DNA from: a virus
Virus record (IMG/VR): IMGVR_UViG_3300032249_000542
Location: 62,001-126,000 of that record
Direction: 5' to 3' (one strand)
Length of the DNA stretch: 64,000 bases
Under the pieces are notes generated by a model, which saw only the letters and a program-made list of their open reading frames with translations, ran no database searches and was not told the DNA's origin. Shown here piece by piece: positions 1 through 9,400 of the stretch; position 1 is the first letter of the stretch, and every line of letters starts with the position of its first letter. The translations under genes were made by a program, and so were the position numbers.

Positions 1-918
1 GCGATTCAAACTGAGATTCGTGATCCAGAATATTTATATCTGTTGGTAAATAATTACGTCAAGTATGATAAACGTAAAACAACAGATACCGAACAACAAA
101 TAAAAAATAAAATTAGAAATGCAATTCTAAACTATCGTGAATTGAATCTGAATAGGTTCGGCGGACGTTTTGTTCTATCTAAACTACAAGATGCTGTGGA
201 TAGCACGAACACAACTGCAATTATTGGTTCCGAAACTGTAGTTCGTGTTCAAAAAAGATTTGAACCAGAAATAGGTGTATTGAGAAACTATAAGTTAAAC
301 TTTAATGTACCGTTACATAGAGGAACATTGACTAACAGATTAACTTCTACAGAATTTGATGTGTTTGATTCACAAGGAGTTTTAAGAACTGTTACCTATG
401 AAGAATCAGCAGAAACATATACTGGTGTTGAAGATATTCAAGTTGTAAATCCTGGAGTTAATTACACATCTCCTCCAACAGTAACAATTACTGGTGATGG
501 AAATGGAGCTACCGCAGTTGCAACTATCGTCAATCAAAGAGTAGAAAAAATTACTATTACTAATAGTGGTTTTGGTTATACCCGTGCTGTTGTGACACTT
601 TCGGGCGGTGGTGGAAGTAGTGCTACAGCTGTTGCAATTGTTACTGCAAGAACTGGATTTTTAAGAACAGTTTATTATGATGCAGATGCACAGAAACAAA
701 TTGTTAGCTCATCAGCCGGAAGAATTAATTACGAAACAGGTGAAATTACTTTATCTGATGTAGATATTCAAACAATATATTCTTCTGATAGTTTTATGAG
801 AGTAACAATTGAATCTGATAAAGGTATTGTTGAAACAAACAGAAACACTATATTGGAAATAGATGTGAACGATTCTTCTTCTATAACGGTAGACCTATCT
901 GAAATAAGTGCGAAGTAA
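1..918 (+). CDS. gp6: Baseplate wedge protein gp6, C-terminal part (5' end cut by window)
   Basis: Frame 1 is open from base 1, so the gene starts upstream; the TTG at 43 is internal. The visible 305 residues open with a segment (EIRDPEYLYLLVNNYVKYD) typical of the C-terminal region of T4-like gp6, the wedge protein that forms the dimeric baseplate ring. At about residues 150-215 of the visible part is a glycine-rich beta segment with two GxxY-type repeats (NPGVNY, NSGFGY) and a GGGG run; similar segments occur in the next two wedge genes. The stop overlaps the next start (TAATG at 916-920), so translation is probably coupled. The assignment rests on this motif and on position before gene 8; it was not checked by a search. 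Confidence 0.72.
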   Translation, partial: AIQTEIRDPEYLYLLVNNYVKYDKRKTTDTEQQIKNKIRNAILNYRELNLNRFGGRFVLSKLQDAVDSTNTTAIIGSETVVRVQKRFEPEIGVLRNYKLNFNVPLHRGTLTNRLTSTEFDVFDSQGVLRTVTYEESAETYTGVEDIQVVNPGVNYTSPPTVTITGDGNGATAVATIVNQRVEKITITNSGFGYTRAVVTLSGGGGSSATAVAIVTARTGFLRTVYYDADAQKQIVSSSAGRINYETGEITLSDVDIQTIYSSDSFMRVTIESDKGIVETNRNTILEIDVNDSSSITVDLSEISAK

Positions 919-3548
919 TGACTAGTTTAAAAATATCAAATTTAGTTCGCAATCAAGTTCCTGAATTTGTTCGTGAGCAACATCCTAAATTTGTTTCTTT
1001 CCTAGAAGCTTATTATGAGTTTTTGGAAACGCAACAAGGAACACAGAAAAATGATTTAATCAATCAGGCAAAGTCTTTACGATATTTGTCGGATGTTGAT
1101 TCTTCATTGGATACGTTTGAAAATAATTTCTATGAAAAGTTTGCATCTTTACTTCCTAGAGATGCTGCGGTACGTAAAGATATTCTTTTCAAAAATCTGA
1201 CAAATCTTTATTTGTCAAAAGGCAGTAGTTCATCATATAAACTTTTGTTTAGAATGTTGTTTGGTGAAGAACTTGAAATCATTGAACCAAAGAATGAAGT
1301 CCTTCGTGCATCTGCAAGCACGTGGTCAGTTGAAAATTCATTACGTGTAGACCCAGATACATTGTATTTACTACACAGCGGTAATGGAACTACTAAAACT
1401 TTTTTATTACCTAGTGCCTCATTTACAGTAAAATCTGTTTTAATTAATGGTGTTGAAACTACGGCGTATCTTGTAAATCAATATTCTAAAAGAATTATAT
1501 TCAATACCGCCCCTAGCAATGGTTCAACAATAAAGATTTTCTTTAATAATTTTGATTACTCTCTTTTAGTAAATCGTAAAATTGAAGGTAAGACTTCAAG
1601 AGCTTCCGGTATTACAGAACGATTTGCGGTCAGTCTTGTTTCAAATAGAAACATTGAGGATTTGTACATAAACTCAAAAACTGTTATAGGATCGTTTTCT
1701 AATGGTGAATTTTGTGTAACAGATATTATTGTAGACGGAAATTTATTAAACATAGAATTTTTAACATCTTCATCATTGCGTACTATTATTATTAATGAAG
1801 GTGGATCGAATTATTCAAACGGAGATTTGGTAATTGTATCTGGTGGTGGTGCAGATCAAGAAGCTGTCGCAGTTATTGAAGAAGTTTTTTCTGGCTTCAT
1901 TGATACGATTAGAGTAAATAAACCAGGAGCAGGATTTACAGTTGGTGGAATCATTGATGCAATAGACCCACCTCTTATCGTAAACGGTTCTATTGCAACG
2001 GTAAATACTTCATCTAGTAATGTAACTAATACCTATAGTATTTTATCGGATGTTCTTATTGCTAATTTATCTAGTATTATGATTGGTGCAGCTGATTATG
2101 CAATCGCTGGAAAATCAATAAGTAATACCTCAAAGATTATTACTTTGATGAATCCAAGAACAATTACAGTTGGTTCGATTGCAAACTGTCTAGTTGTTAC
2201 TGCAAACTCTGTTGCGACAGCTGTTCCTATTGTTCAAACTCAAGGTGCGACATACACCACAGGAACAGTAATTCATTCTATTACTGGATTCAGGTCAATA
2301 GGCGGTTATATAATTAATGGTTCCGGAGAAAACTATCGAGTTGGCGATGAAGTTATTTTTGGATCAAATCCAGTATTAACTGATGGTGTTGGTGCAGCTG
2401 CAAGGGTTAGTGCTACAGATACATCTGGTAGAATATTAAAATTAGATATCGAACCAACTAGATTAACTGGTACTGCAAACGTAACTGCAAATAGTCACAT
2501 TGTAACTGGAACAGGAACAAGTTTTGACACAGAAATAACAGTTGGTGATAGAATTATTGTAAATGGTGAATCAAGATTTGTTAATGCAATAACTAGTGCA
2601 ACTTCTATCAATTGTAACTTAGTGTTTACATATACGACTGCTGGGATAGATGCAGCAATTGGTAAGTATTGGATATACCCAACTGGTGGAACAAACTATA
2701 CACAAAATAGTTTTCCATCGATTACGATACGTTCAAGAATCGGTACAGGTGCAAATATAGCTATAGATTCGTGCATGGGTGACGGTGAGAATCTAACTGC
2801 AACTGGTTCTAAATTACCAGGAGCTATTGTTAAGATTAAAATTGTTGACGGTGGTAGAGGATATAAGTATATTCCGTTCATTAACTTAACAGAATCTGGT
2901 GATGGACTAGCAAGTGCAGAAGCAGAGATTGAAAGTTCGTTTGTAACCTTTGAAGGTAAGTGGACAACTTCTGATTCCATCATTTCTTCAACAGAAAGAA
3001 AAATTCAAGGTAAAGATTATTATGTAGACTATTCTTACATAACATCGTCAAAAGTTGAATTTAGAAAATACAAACAGATTTTAAAAGATTTACTACATCC
3101 TGCAGGTCTAATCAACTATGCAAGATATCGCATAGATAAAGAAGCGAATGTAACAAACTTAGGTGTTACAACTATCAGTCCTAATAAAGTAATTTCTGGT
3201 AAAGTTAATATTTCACAAGGGGGAATATATATTACTGGAGTGAATACTAAATTTGTTGATGGATATAATAAAGGTTATATTGGTATAGGTGATGGAATTG
3301 ATGTCAACGGCAGAATATATGTTGTTGAATCTATTATTAGTAACACAAACGTACAGGTATCACAAGTAACAACAACTCCACCTTTAGGAGTTATTTCTGC
3401 ACCAGTTCCGTTCAACGTAACGGCAAATCTAGAACCATTTATGATTCTTGGTGGAGTAACAAATGTTGCACCTGGAACTGCTGAAATAATATTAGAAAAT
3501 GGGGATATGTTAGTAACAGAAGATGGAAATATTATCACAACGGAATAA
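918..3548 (+). CDS. Large baseplate wedge-associated protein at the gene 7 position
   Basis: An 876-residue protein between gp6 and gp8, where T4 has gp7 (1,032 residues). The N-terminal 130 residues are helical and resemble a conserved marine T4-like baseplate protein (LVRNQVPEFVREQHPKF; FLEAYYEFLE; LFRMLFGEE). The rest is beta-rich and built of recognisable modules. Three glycine-rich GGxxY segments lie near residues 290-340, 460-510 and 575-675. Two copies of a GTGTxF-type beta domain lie near 518-578 and 761-825, and the same kind of domain occurs in gp13. I cannot show direct similarity to T4 gp7, so the wedge role is inferred from position. The start overlaps the gp6 stop by one base. 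Confidence 0.55.
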   Translation: MTSLKISNLVRNQVPEFVREQHPKFVSFLEAYYEFLETQQGTQKNDLINQAKSLRYLSDVDSSLDTFENNFYEKFASLLPRDAAVRKDILFKNLTNLYLSKGSSSSYKLLFRMLFGEELEIIEPKNEVLRASASTWSVENSLRVDPDTLYLLHSGNGTTKTFLLPSASFTVKSVLINGVETTAYLVNQYSKRIIFNTAPSNGSTIKIFFNNFDYSLLVNRKIEGKTSRASGITERFAVSLVSNRNIEDLYINSKTVIGSFSNGEFCVTDIIVDGNLLNIEFLTSSSLRTIIINEGGSNYSNGDLVIVSGGGADQEAVAVIEEVFSGFIDTIRVNKPGAGFTVGGIIDAIDPPLIVNGSIATVNTSSSNVTNTYSILSDVLIANLSSIMIGAADYAIAGKSISNTSKIITLMNPRTITVGSIANCLVVTANSVATAVPIVQTQGATYTTGTVIHSITGFRSIGGYIINGSGENYRVGDEVIFGSNPVLTDGVGAAARVSATDTSGRILKLDIEPTRLTGTANVTANSHIVTGTGTSFDTEITVGDRIIVNGESRFVNAITSATSINCNLVFTYTTAGIDAAIGKYWIYPTGGTNYTQNSFPSITIRSRIGTGANIAIDSCMGDGENLTATGSKLPGAIVKIKIVDGGRGYKYIPFINLTESGDGLASAEAEIESSFVTFEGKWTTSDSIISSTERKIQGKDYYVDYSYITSSKVEFRKYKQILKDLLHPAGLINYARYRIDKEANVTNLGVTTISPNKVISGKVNISQGGIYITGVNTKFVDGYNKGYIGIGDGIDVNGRIYVVESIISNTNVQVSQVTTTPPLGVISAPVPFNVTANLEPFMILGGVTNVAPGTAEIILENGDMLVTEDGNIITTE

Positions 3549-3551
3549 CAA

Positions 3552-4820
3552 ATGGCAAATACAAAAATTACAGAACTGGTAATAGCATCGTCACTAGATT
3601 CTAATACACAAAATACTTTGTTTCTAATTGTAGACAGACAAAGTGGAACTCCAACAACTAAACAAGTTGAAATGAGTATATTAGATACGGTGTTTGATTA
3701 CACTACCTCAAAAGCAAACTCCGCAGCACTATATGCTAACGGTGCTTTTGTTCAATCAAACTCTGCGTATGGATCACAGAATACAACTGGCATATATGCT
3801 AATGCTGCGTTCCTACATGCGAATAATGCATACGGTTCTCAGAATACAACTGGTGTTTATGCCAATGCAGCATTCCTAAAAGCGAACACTCCATCGGATG
3901 TTGCGAACTCTGCGGCACTATATGCTAATGGTGCATTCGTACAAGCAAATGCTGCTTTTATTGCCACAAACACTTCTTCTGCCGGAAGTTATGCAAACTC
4001 AGCATTTTTAAAAGCTAATTCCGTATATGAATTGGCAAATCTCAATTACTTGCAAGCTGCCACTAGATTAAATGTATCATATACTGCTGCCGATGCTTAT
4101 TTGTTCGACCAATATGTTGGAAACAATCCAACTATCCGTGTATCTCCAGGTACAACTATTGCGTTTGATTTGAATTATGTTGGATCAAATTCTTTCATGA
4201 TTCGTCAATCTATTGGTGGAACTAATGTATCAACTAATTTAATTCACGTTTCACCTACTGGTGTTATATCACTTAATGATGAAGCGCAAGGTAAAAACTC
4301 AGGTATATTGTTCTTTAAAGTTCCAGTTGATATTGTCAACACAGATTATGCATATCAGAATTCCAATAATCCAGGAACCATGCGTGGAATAATTCGTATT
4401 GAGCAACATATTGGTGTTGTGCAAAATATTGCAAACGCAGGATACGTTCAAGCTAATACTCCTTCGCATGTTGCGAACTCTGCGGCACTTTATGCTAACG
4501 GTGCGTTTGCTCAAGCGAATGCTGCTTTCTTAACTGCAAACACTCCGCCTGCTATTGCAAACTCTGCTGCGTTATATGCTAATGGTGCGTTTGTACAATC
4601 GAATGCTGCTTTCCTAACTGCAAATACTCCTTCACATGTTGCGAACTCTGCTTCAACATATGCTAACGGTGCGTTCTTATCGGCGAATTCTGCATACAGT
4701 TATAGTTCAAATAATACTACAGCAAAGTGGGCCGCAACTGCTCCAACAACTGTTCAGGCAGCAATTGATAGACTTGCAAATGCAGTATATACACTAAGAA
4801 GTAATTCGCCAATACCTTAA
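3552..4820 (+). CDS. Repeat-rich fibre-like virion protein with cupredoxin-like core
   Basis: A 422-residue protein between the wedge genes. After a short N-terminal head come heptad-type repeats (pattern A-[YF]-x-x-A-N-x) at about residues 53-165 and again at 295-385, the same shaft repeat used by the fibres downstream. Between them, residues 175-285 form a compact beta domain that looks like the cupredoxin-like domains of marine T4-like phage proteins (TIRVSPGTTIAFDLN, then FFKVP, then MRGIIRI). The Cys/His metal positions of a blue-copper site are not there (SNNPGTMRG), so it is unlikely to bind copper. It may be a baseplate-attached fibre or a spacer. No Shine-Dalgarno sequence is visible; the start lies 3 bases after the previous stop. 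Confidence 0.55.
   Translation: MANTKITELVIASSLDSNTQNTLFLIVDRQSGTPTTKQVEMSILDTVFDYTTSKANSAALYANGAFVQSNSAYGSQNTTGIYANAAFLHANNAYGSQNTTGVYANAAFLKANTPSDVANSAALYANGAFVQANAAFIATNTSSAGSYANSAFLKANSVYELANLNYLQAATRLNVSYTAADAYLFDQYVGNNPTIRVSPGTTIAFDLNYVGSNSFMIRQSIGGTNVSTNLIHVSPTGVISLNDEAQGKNSGILFFKVPVDIVNTDYAYQNSNNPGTMRGIIRIEQHIGVVQNIANAGYVQANTPSHVANSAALYANGAFAQANAAFLTANTPPAIANSAALYANGAFVQSNAAFLTANTPSHVANSASTYANGAFLSANSAYSYSSNNTTAKWAATAPTTVQAAIDRLANAVYTLRSNSPIP
3708..4704 (+). repeat. Heptad-coding repeats in fibre-like gene
   Basis: Degenerate 21-bp coding repeats (A-Y/F-x-x-A-N-x) fill about 3,708-4,038 and 4,431-4,704, with a non-repeat beta domain between. Codons differ from copy to copy, so the repeat is clearer in protein than in DNA. 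Confidence 0.7.
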
Positions 4821-4827
4821 AATGACA

Positions 4828-4835
4828 GATAAATA
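4828..4835 (+). promoter_or_regulatory. Late promoter candidate GATAAATA before gene 8
   Basis: Matches 7 of 8 bases of the T4 late consensus TATAAATA. It lies only 6 bases before the gene 8 ATG, so a transcript from it would have almost no leader, and no Shine-Dalgarno sequence is visible. It is a moderate candidate only; AT-rich DNA gives chance matches. Confidence 0.35.
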
Positions 4836-4841
4836 ATTCCT

Positions 4842-6419
4842 ATGGCAAATACAGTAACGACAATTAAAACTAGGTTTAGTACCTCGGAACAGTTCAAGGA
4901 AAGTTTCTCTGAAGCTAATCCTACTGTTTCTTATGTTTTTATCGGAAATCATCTAGCATATACAGATGAAAATACACCCACAGATATTTCAGACACCGTT
5001 CAAGATGAAAAGGTTGTTTGGAATAATATGATTGGTGGTAAAAAGATTACAGGAAATGACGTTGAACATGTTGCTCCTCGTGTCAACTGGACGGCAAATA
5101 CAAAGTATCGTCAATTCGATGATCGCATTGATGCTTTAACATTATTATCTGCAAACACTACACAAAATCTAAAACCAATGTATGTGATTACAACTGGTCG
5201 TAGTGTGTATAAATGTTTGTCAAATAACACTTCAGCAAATTCTACGATAGAACCTACCGGTGATTATGCAACATCCAATGGTGTTATTGATACGGCAGAT
5301 GGTTATCGTTGGAAGTACATGTTCAATATTAAACCAGGGAATAAGTTTTTAACGCTAGATTGGATTCCTTGCCCAACAAGTAATGCACAATTAGATTACA
5401 CTTCCAGTAGGTTGGGAGTTGTTGATGGTGAATTAACGACCATTGTTGTTACTAACGGTGGAACAAATTACAATCACGCAAACGTCAATGTAGTATCATT
5501 TATTTCTGGAACAAATAGACTTACAATTTCTAATACAACGGTTGTATTGAATCAGTTTAATATTCCTACACTTGCAAACCTCACTAACATGTCAGTTACT
5601 GGTCCAGGTATTCGCCCAGGAACATACATCTCCGACATCAATGTTGCATCTGGTATTGTAACTCTTTCAACCAATACTAATAGTACAGGGGGAAATACAA
5701 ATCCTCTATCATTGACAAGTCGTGTTGCAATTATCGGAGACGGAACAAAAGCAGAAGCATCTGTTTTCATCAACAATACAGGTAATGTTGCAAACATCAA
5801 ATTAACAACAGTAGGTATAAACTATTCTTTTGCAAATGCAACTGTCTATGGTTCTGGAACTGGTGCAATAACTAGAGTTATTTTATCACCGAAGTATGGA
5901 CATGGATATAATCCAGCAAAAGAGTTGGGTGCTAAAAATATTATGGTTGCAGTTCGTGTGGGCGAAATTGATTCTACAGAAGGTGGAAAAATAACCGCAA
6001 ACACTAACTTCAGACAGTATGGAATCCTAAGGGATCCGCATAAATATGGTGAAACCTCAATTGTATCATCGGCAAATGCTAACTCTGCGATATCGCAAAC
6101 TACCGATTTGAATGTTGTTCCTGGGTCATTATATCAAGCAAATGAATTTGTTTATCAAGGAACTATTTCAAGTCCATCTGCATACGGATATGTGGTAGAT
6201 CAAACCGAATCTGTTATTAAGTTGACAGGAGTTCGTGGAGTAATGGCAACAGGATTGAATTTGCTTGGAGCAAATTCTGCAATTCAACGAACCGTTGTTT
6301 CAATTAAAAATCCAGATTTTCAATCATTCTCTGGTGACATTTTACATGTTGAAAACGTAACTGCGATTGATCGAGAAGAAGGTCAAGCAGAAGATATAAA
6401 ATTTGTTCTTAAATTCTAA
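4842..6419 (+). CDS. gp8: Baseplate wedge subunit gp8
   Basis: A 525-residue gp8 family protein; T4 gp8 is 334. The family core is readable: an N-terminal strand/helix region, a VVWNNMIGGKKI segment matching the T4 'MWTHMMGTVKV' region, HVAPRVNW matching 'VIPRRDW', VYKCLSNN matching 'VYRCLD', and GYRWKYMFNI matching 'GYVWEYLFEI'. gp8 is a dimeric part of the baseplate wedge that contacts gp10, gp7 and gp6 in T4. The extra length is a beta insertion at roughly residues 190-345 with GGTNY/GINY glycine-rich repeats, the same kind as in the gp6 and gene-7-position proteins. A late promoter candidate lies just upstream. Confidence 0.85.
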   Translation: MANTVTTIKTRFSTSEQFKESFSEANPTVSYVFIGNHLAYTDENTPTDISDTVQDEKVVWNNMIGGKKITGNDVEHVAPRVNWTANTKYRQFDDRIDALTLLSANTTQNLKPMYVITTGRSVYKCLSNNTSANSTIEPTGDYATSNGVIDTADGYRWKYMFNIKPGNKFLTLDWIPCPTSNAQLDYTSSRLGVVDGELTTIVVTNGGTNYNHANVNVVSFISGTNRLTISNTTVVLNQFNIPTLANLTNMSVTGPGIRPGTYISDINVASGIVTLSTNTNSTGGNTNPLSLTSRVAIIGDGTKAEASVFINNTGNVANIKLTTVGINYSFANATVYGSGTGAITRVILSPKYGHGYNPAKELGAKNIMVAVRVGEIDSTEGGKITANTNFRQYGILRDPHKYGETSIVSSANANSAISQTTDLNVVPGSLYQANEFVYQGTISSPSAYGYVVDQTESVIKLTGVRGVMATGLNLLGANSAIQRTVVSIKNPDFQSFSGDILHVENVTAIDREEGQAEDIKFVLKF

Positions 6420-6429
6420 AGGTTAATTC

Positions 6430-9400
6430 ATGCCAATCAGCACTAATTTTAATGTAAATCCATACTACGATGACTATGATGAGGATAAGCAATTTCTCAG
6501 ATTACTATATAAACCCGGATATGCGGTTCAGGCTCGTGAATTAACCCAAGCACAAACACTACTTCAAAAACAAGTAGAAAGATTTGGTAACCACATATTC
6601 AAGAATGGTTCTATTGTAACTGGCGGTCAGGTATTCCTACAAAATGTATCTTATATGAATTTGGATAGCCAGTATGCAACTACCGATATTCTTGCTGCTG
6701 ATTTTGTTGATAAAATTATTCTAACAACAGATAATTCAAAACGTGGCCAAGTTATTAAAGTTTATGATGCAACAGCAAATACCCCACATACTTTATTAGT
6801 TAAACAAATATACGGTAACACATTTACTTCAGGCGATTCTATTAAGACACTTGAAACTGGTGGCGATGCGTTTGCGAATCGTGCAAACATTTCTACATTA
6901 GGTACTGGTACAGGACAAGTATTTTCAGTAAATGATGGTGTTTTCTACTACGAAGGTTTTTTTGTTAAGGTAGATCCACAAGCAATCGGAACATCAATAT
7001 ACAATAATAATACTGCAAACGTAAGAATAGGTTTTGAAGTTACCGAATCAATAGTCGAATCTGTTAATGATACGTCACTACTTGATCCAGCACAAGGTGC
7101 ATCTAATTTCCAAGCACCAGGTTCTGATCGTTTTAAAATTGAATTAAATCTAACAACAAGATCATTGGATAGTGTTGACTTAACAAAGTTTATTGAACTT
7201 GCACAAGTTAAAGAAGGTATATTACAAAAAGTAATTAGAAATGCTCTTTATGCTAATTTAGAAGATACTCTAGCAAGACGTACATATGATGAATCAGGTG
7301 ATTATGTTGTAAATCCGTTTTTATTGAGTATAGAAACAAATGCATCAAATACTGCTAACATGGATCTTGTTTTATCTGCTGGTAAAGCTTATGTTAAAGG
7401 TTATGAATATCAAACAATTTCGCCAATAACAATTACTGTTCCAAAACCAAGAGATACAATTAACGTAGATACAAAATTTATTTCTGCTGACTTTGGTTCA
7501 TATGTTTATACGTTTAATCATTTTGCATTATTGCCTTCTGATACTTTAGGCACAATTGATATTCATTGCGTACAAAACAATAGTATCTGGACTGCAAATA
7601 CAGCTGTATACTCAAATACCAAGATTGGTACAGCAAGAGTTAAATCTGTAGTTTTTGACACTACTGCTGGAAGTCAATCAGATGCAAGTACCTATGTTTA
7701 TAAAACATATTTGACAGATATTAATGTTGGTTCTATCGTTGCTTCCGTTGCAACCGGAGTTAATACATCTTGTTTTGCTTTAGGAAGCGCAACAGTAGGG
7801 TCAATGTCAAATATAGATAATGCATATGCTGGTGCAAAGATTCGTATTGTTTCTGGTCCAGGTGCTGGAGAAACACCAAAAACAATTACAACATATTCAG
7901 GTTCAACTAAAAATATAACAACCAATATTCCGTTTGCAGTTGCTCCTACTACTTCTAGTATATACTCTATTGATTTTGAAATTAAAGATGCGGAATCTTT
8001 TGTTGAGATTGGTGCAGACTCTACTAAATTCACATCAGCTGCAAATATTTACGGATTTTCTAAAGATCAAGCGTCAACGTATGAAAACGTGTTTGTTTCT
8101 GAAAAATCACAAGAACCGTTGTTGTTCAAGTTGGGTGAAGATTATGTAGTTGCTAATTCTATTGCAAATTTCTCTTATGAATATCAAAAGTTTTTATCTG
8201 GCGTAACAATAAGTGCAAGTACAGTTGACTTATCATCTTATTTGTCTGCGGGTGAAACATTAACCACAACATCTACTTCATCAATTTCATCCAAACAAAA
8301 AGATTTAATAGTTCAAGCAAAAACTACAAGTGGAATTTATGTTCCTAATCAAATTATTGCTGCAGCTAACTTATCTGTTTCTGGAACAACACTAACAATC
8401 AGTTCAGCGTATACTGGTACTGCTGACATGTTCGTTACTGTACGTTCAGATGCTACATCTAAAAATAAGAATTACGTTCGTGCTAATGTAGTTGTTCAAA
8501 ATTATGGTGCCGCAAATAATATTTTTGGTAACAGTTCAGTTTTCGTAATAAATGACCAAGGTCAAACTCAAATTCACAATACATCGCATATAAACAAACT
8601 CCCTGGTTTATCTCAGTCACTATATGTTTCTGATGTTGTGTCAATTAATGCAATCTTCGATTTCCAAGGTACAACTATTAGTCAAGCGAACATGGGTTCT
8701 GCTGCTAACGTCACAAGTCGTTATTTACTAGATACGGGTCAAAGAGATAGTTATTATGACCATGCATCTATTATACTAAAAGCAGGAGTAACTCCTCCTA
8801 CTGGCCCATTATTAATTAGATATAATCGTTATACCACATCTAATACTCCGGGTTACTATACAGTAGACTCATATCTACGTGGACACAATAGTGGTTATTC
8901 TGAAGTTGCATATGAAAATGTTCCAAGGTTCACTTCAATATCTTCTGAAAAAGAGAATTATTTACTAAGAGATCATTTGGATTTTCGTCCATGGAGACAG
9001 GATGCATCCGCAAATGATTTAACTTTAGCTAACACAAAAACATTTGGTACAACCACAAATGGATTAAAAATTCCATTAAATGGTTCCGATATTGTTACAT
9101 CGTTTAAAAACTATTTACCAAGAATTGATAAAGTTGTTTTAAATGTTGCTAGAGAATTCAGTATCATTAAAGGAGAATCTTCGGTTACTCCTTCGAGACC
9201 ACAAGACAAAGAAGATTCAATGACTCTGTATATTTTGAGTTATCCTCCTTTTGTTGATGATACAAAATTTATTTCTGTTAGACCAATTAAAAATCAAAGA
9301 TACACAATGAAAGATATTGGTAACTTTGAAAAAAGAATTGAGAATCTTGAATATTATACTTCATTATCGTTACTAGAATTCGACACAGCAACAAAACAAG

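Noticed and set aside
43-45. TTG at 43 as the start of the first gene
   Set aside because: The frame is open to base 1 and the upstream residues (AIQTEIRDPEYLYL) continue the gp6-like sequence, so the gene is cut by the window edge.
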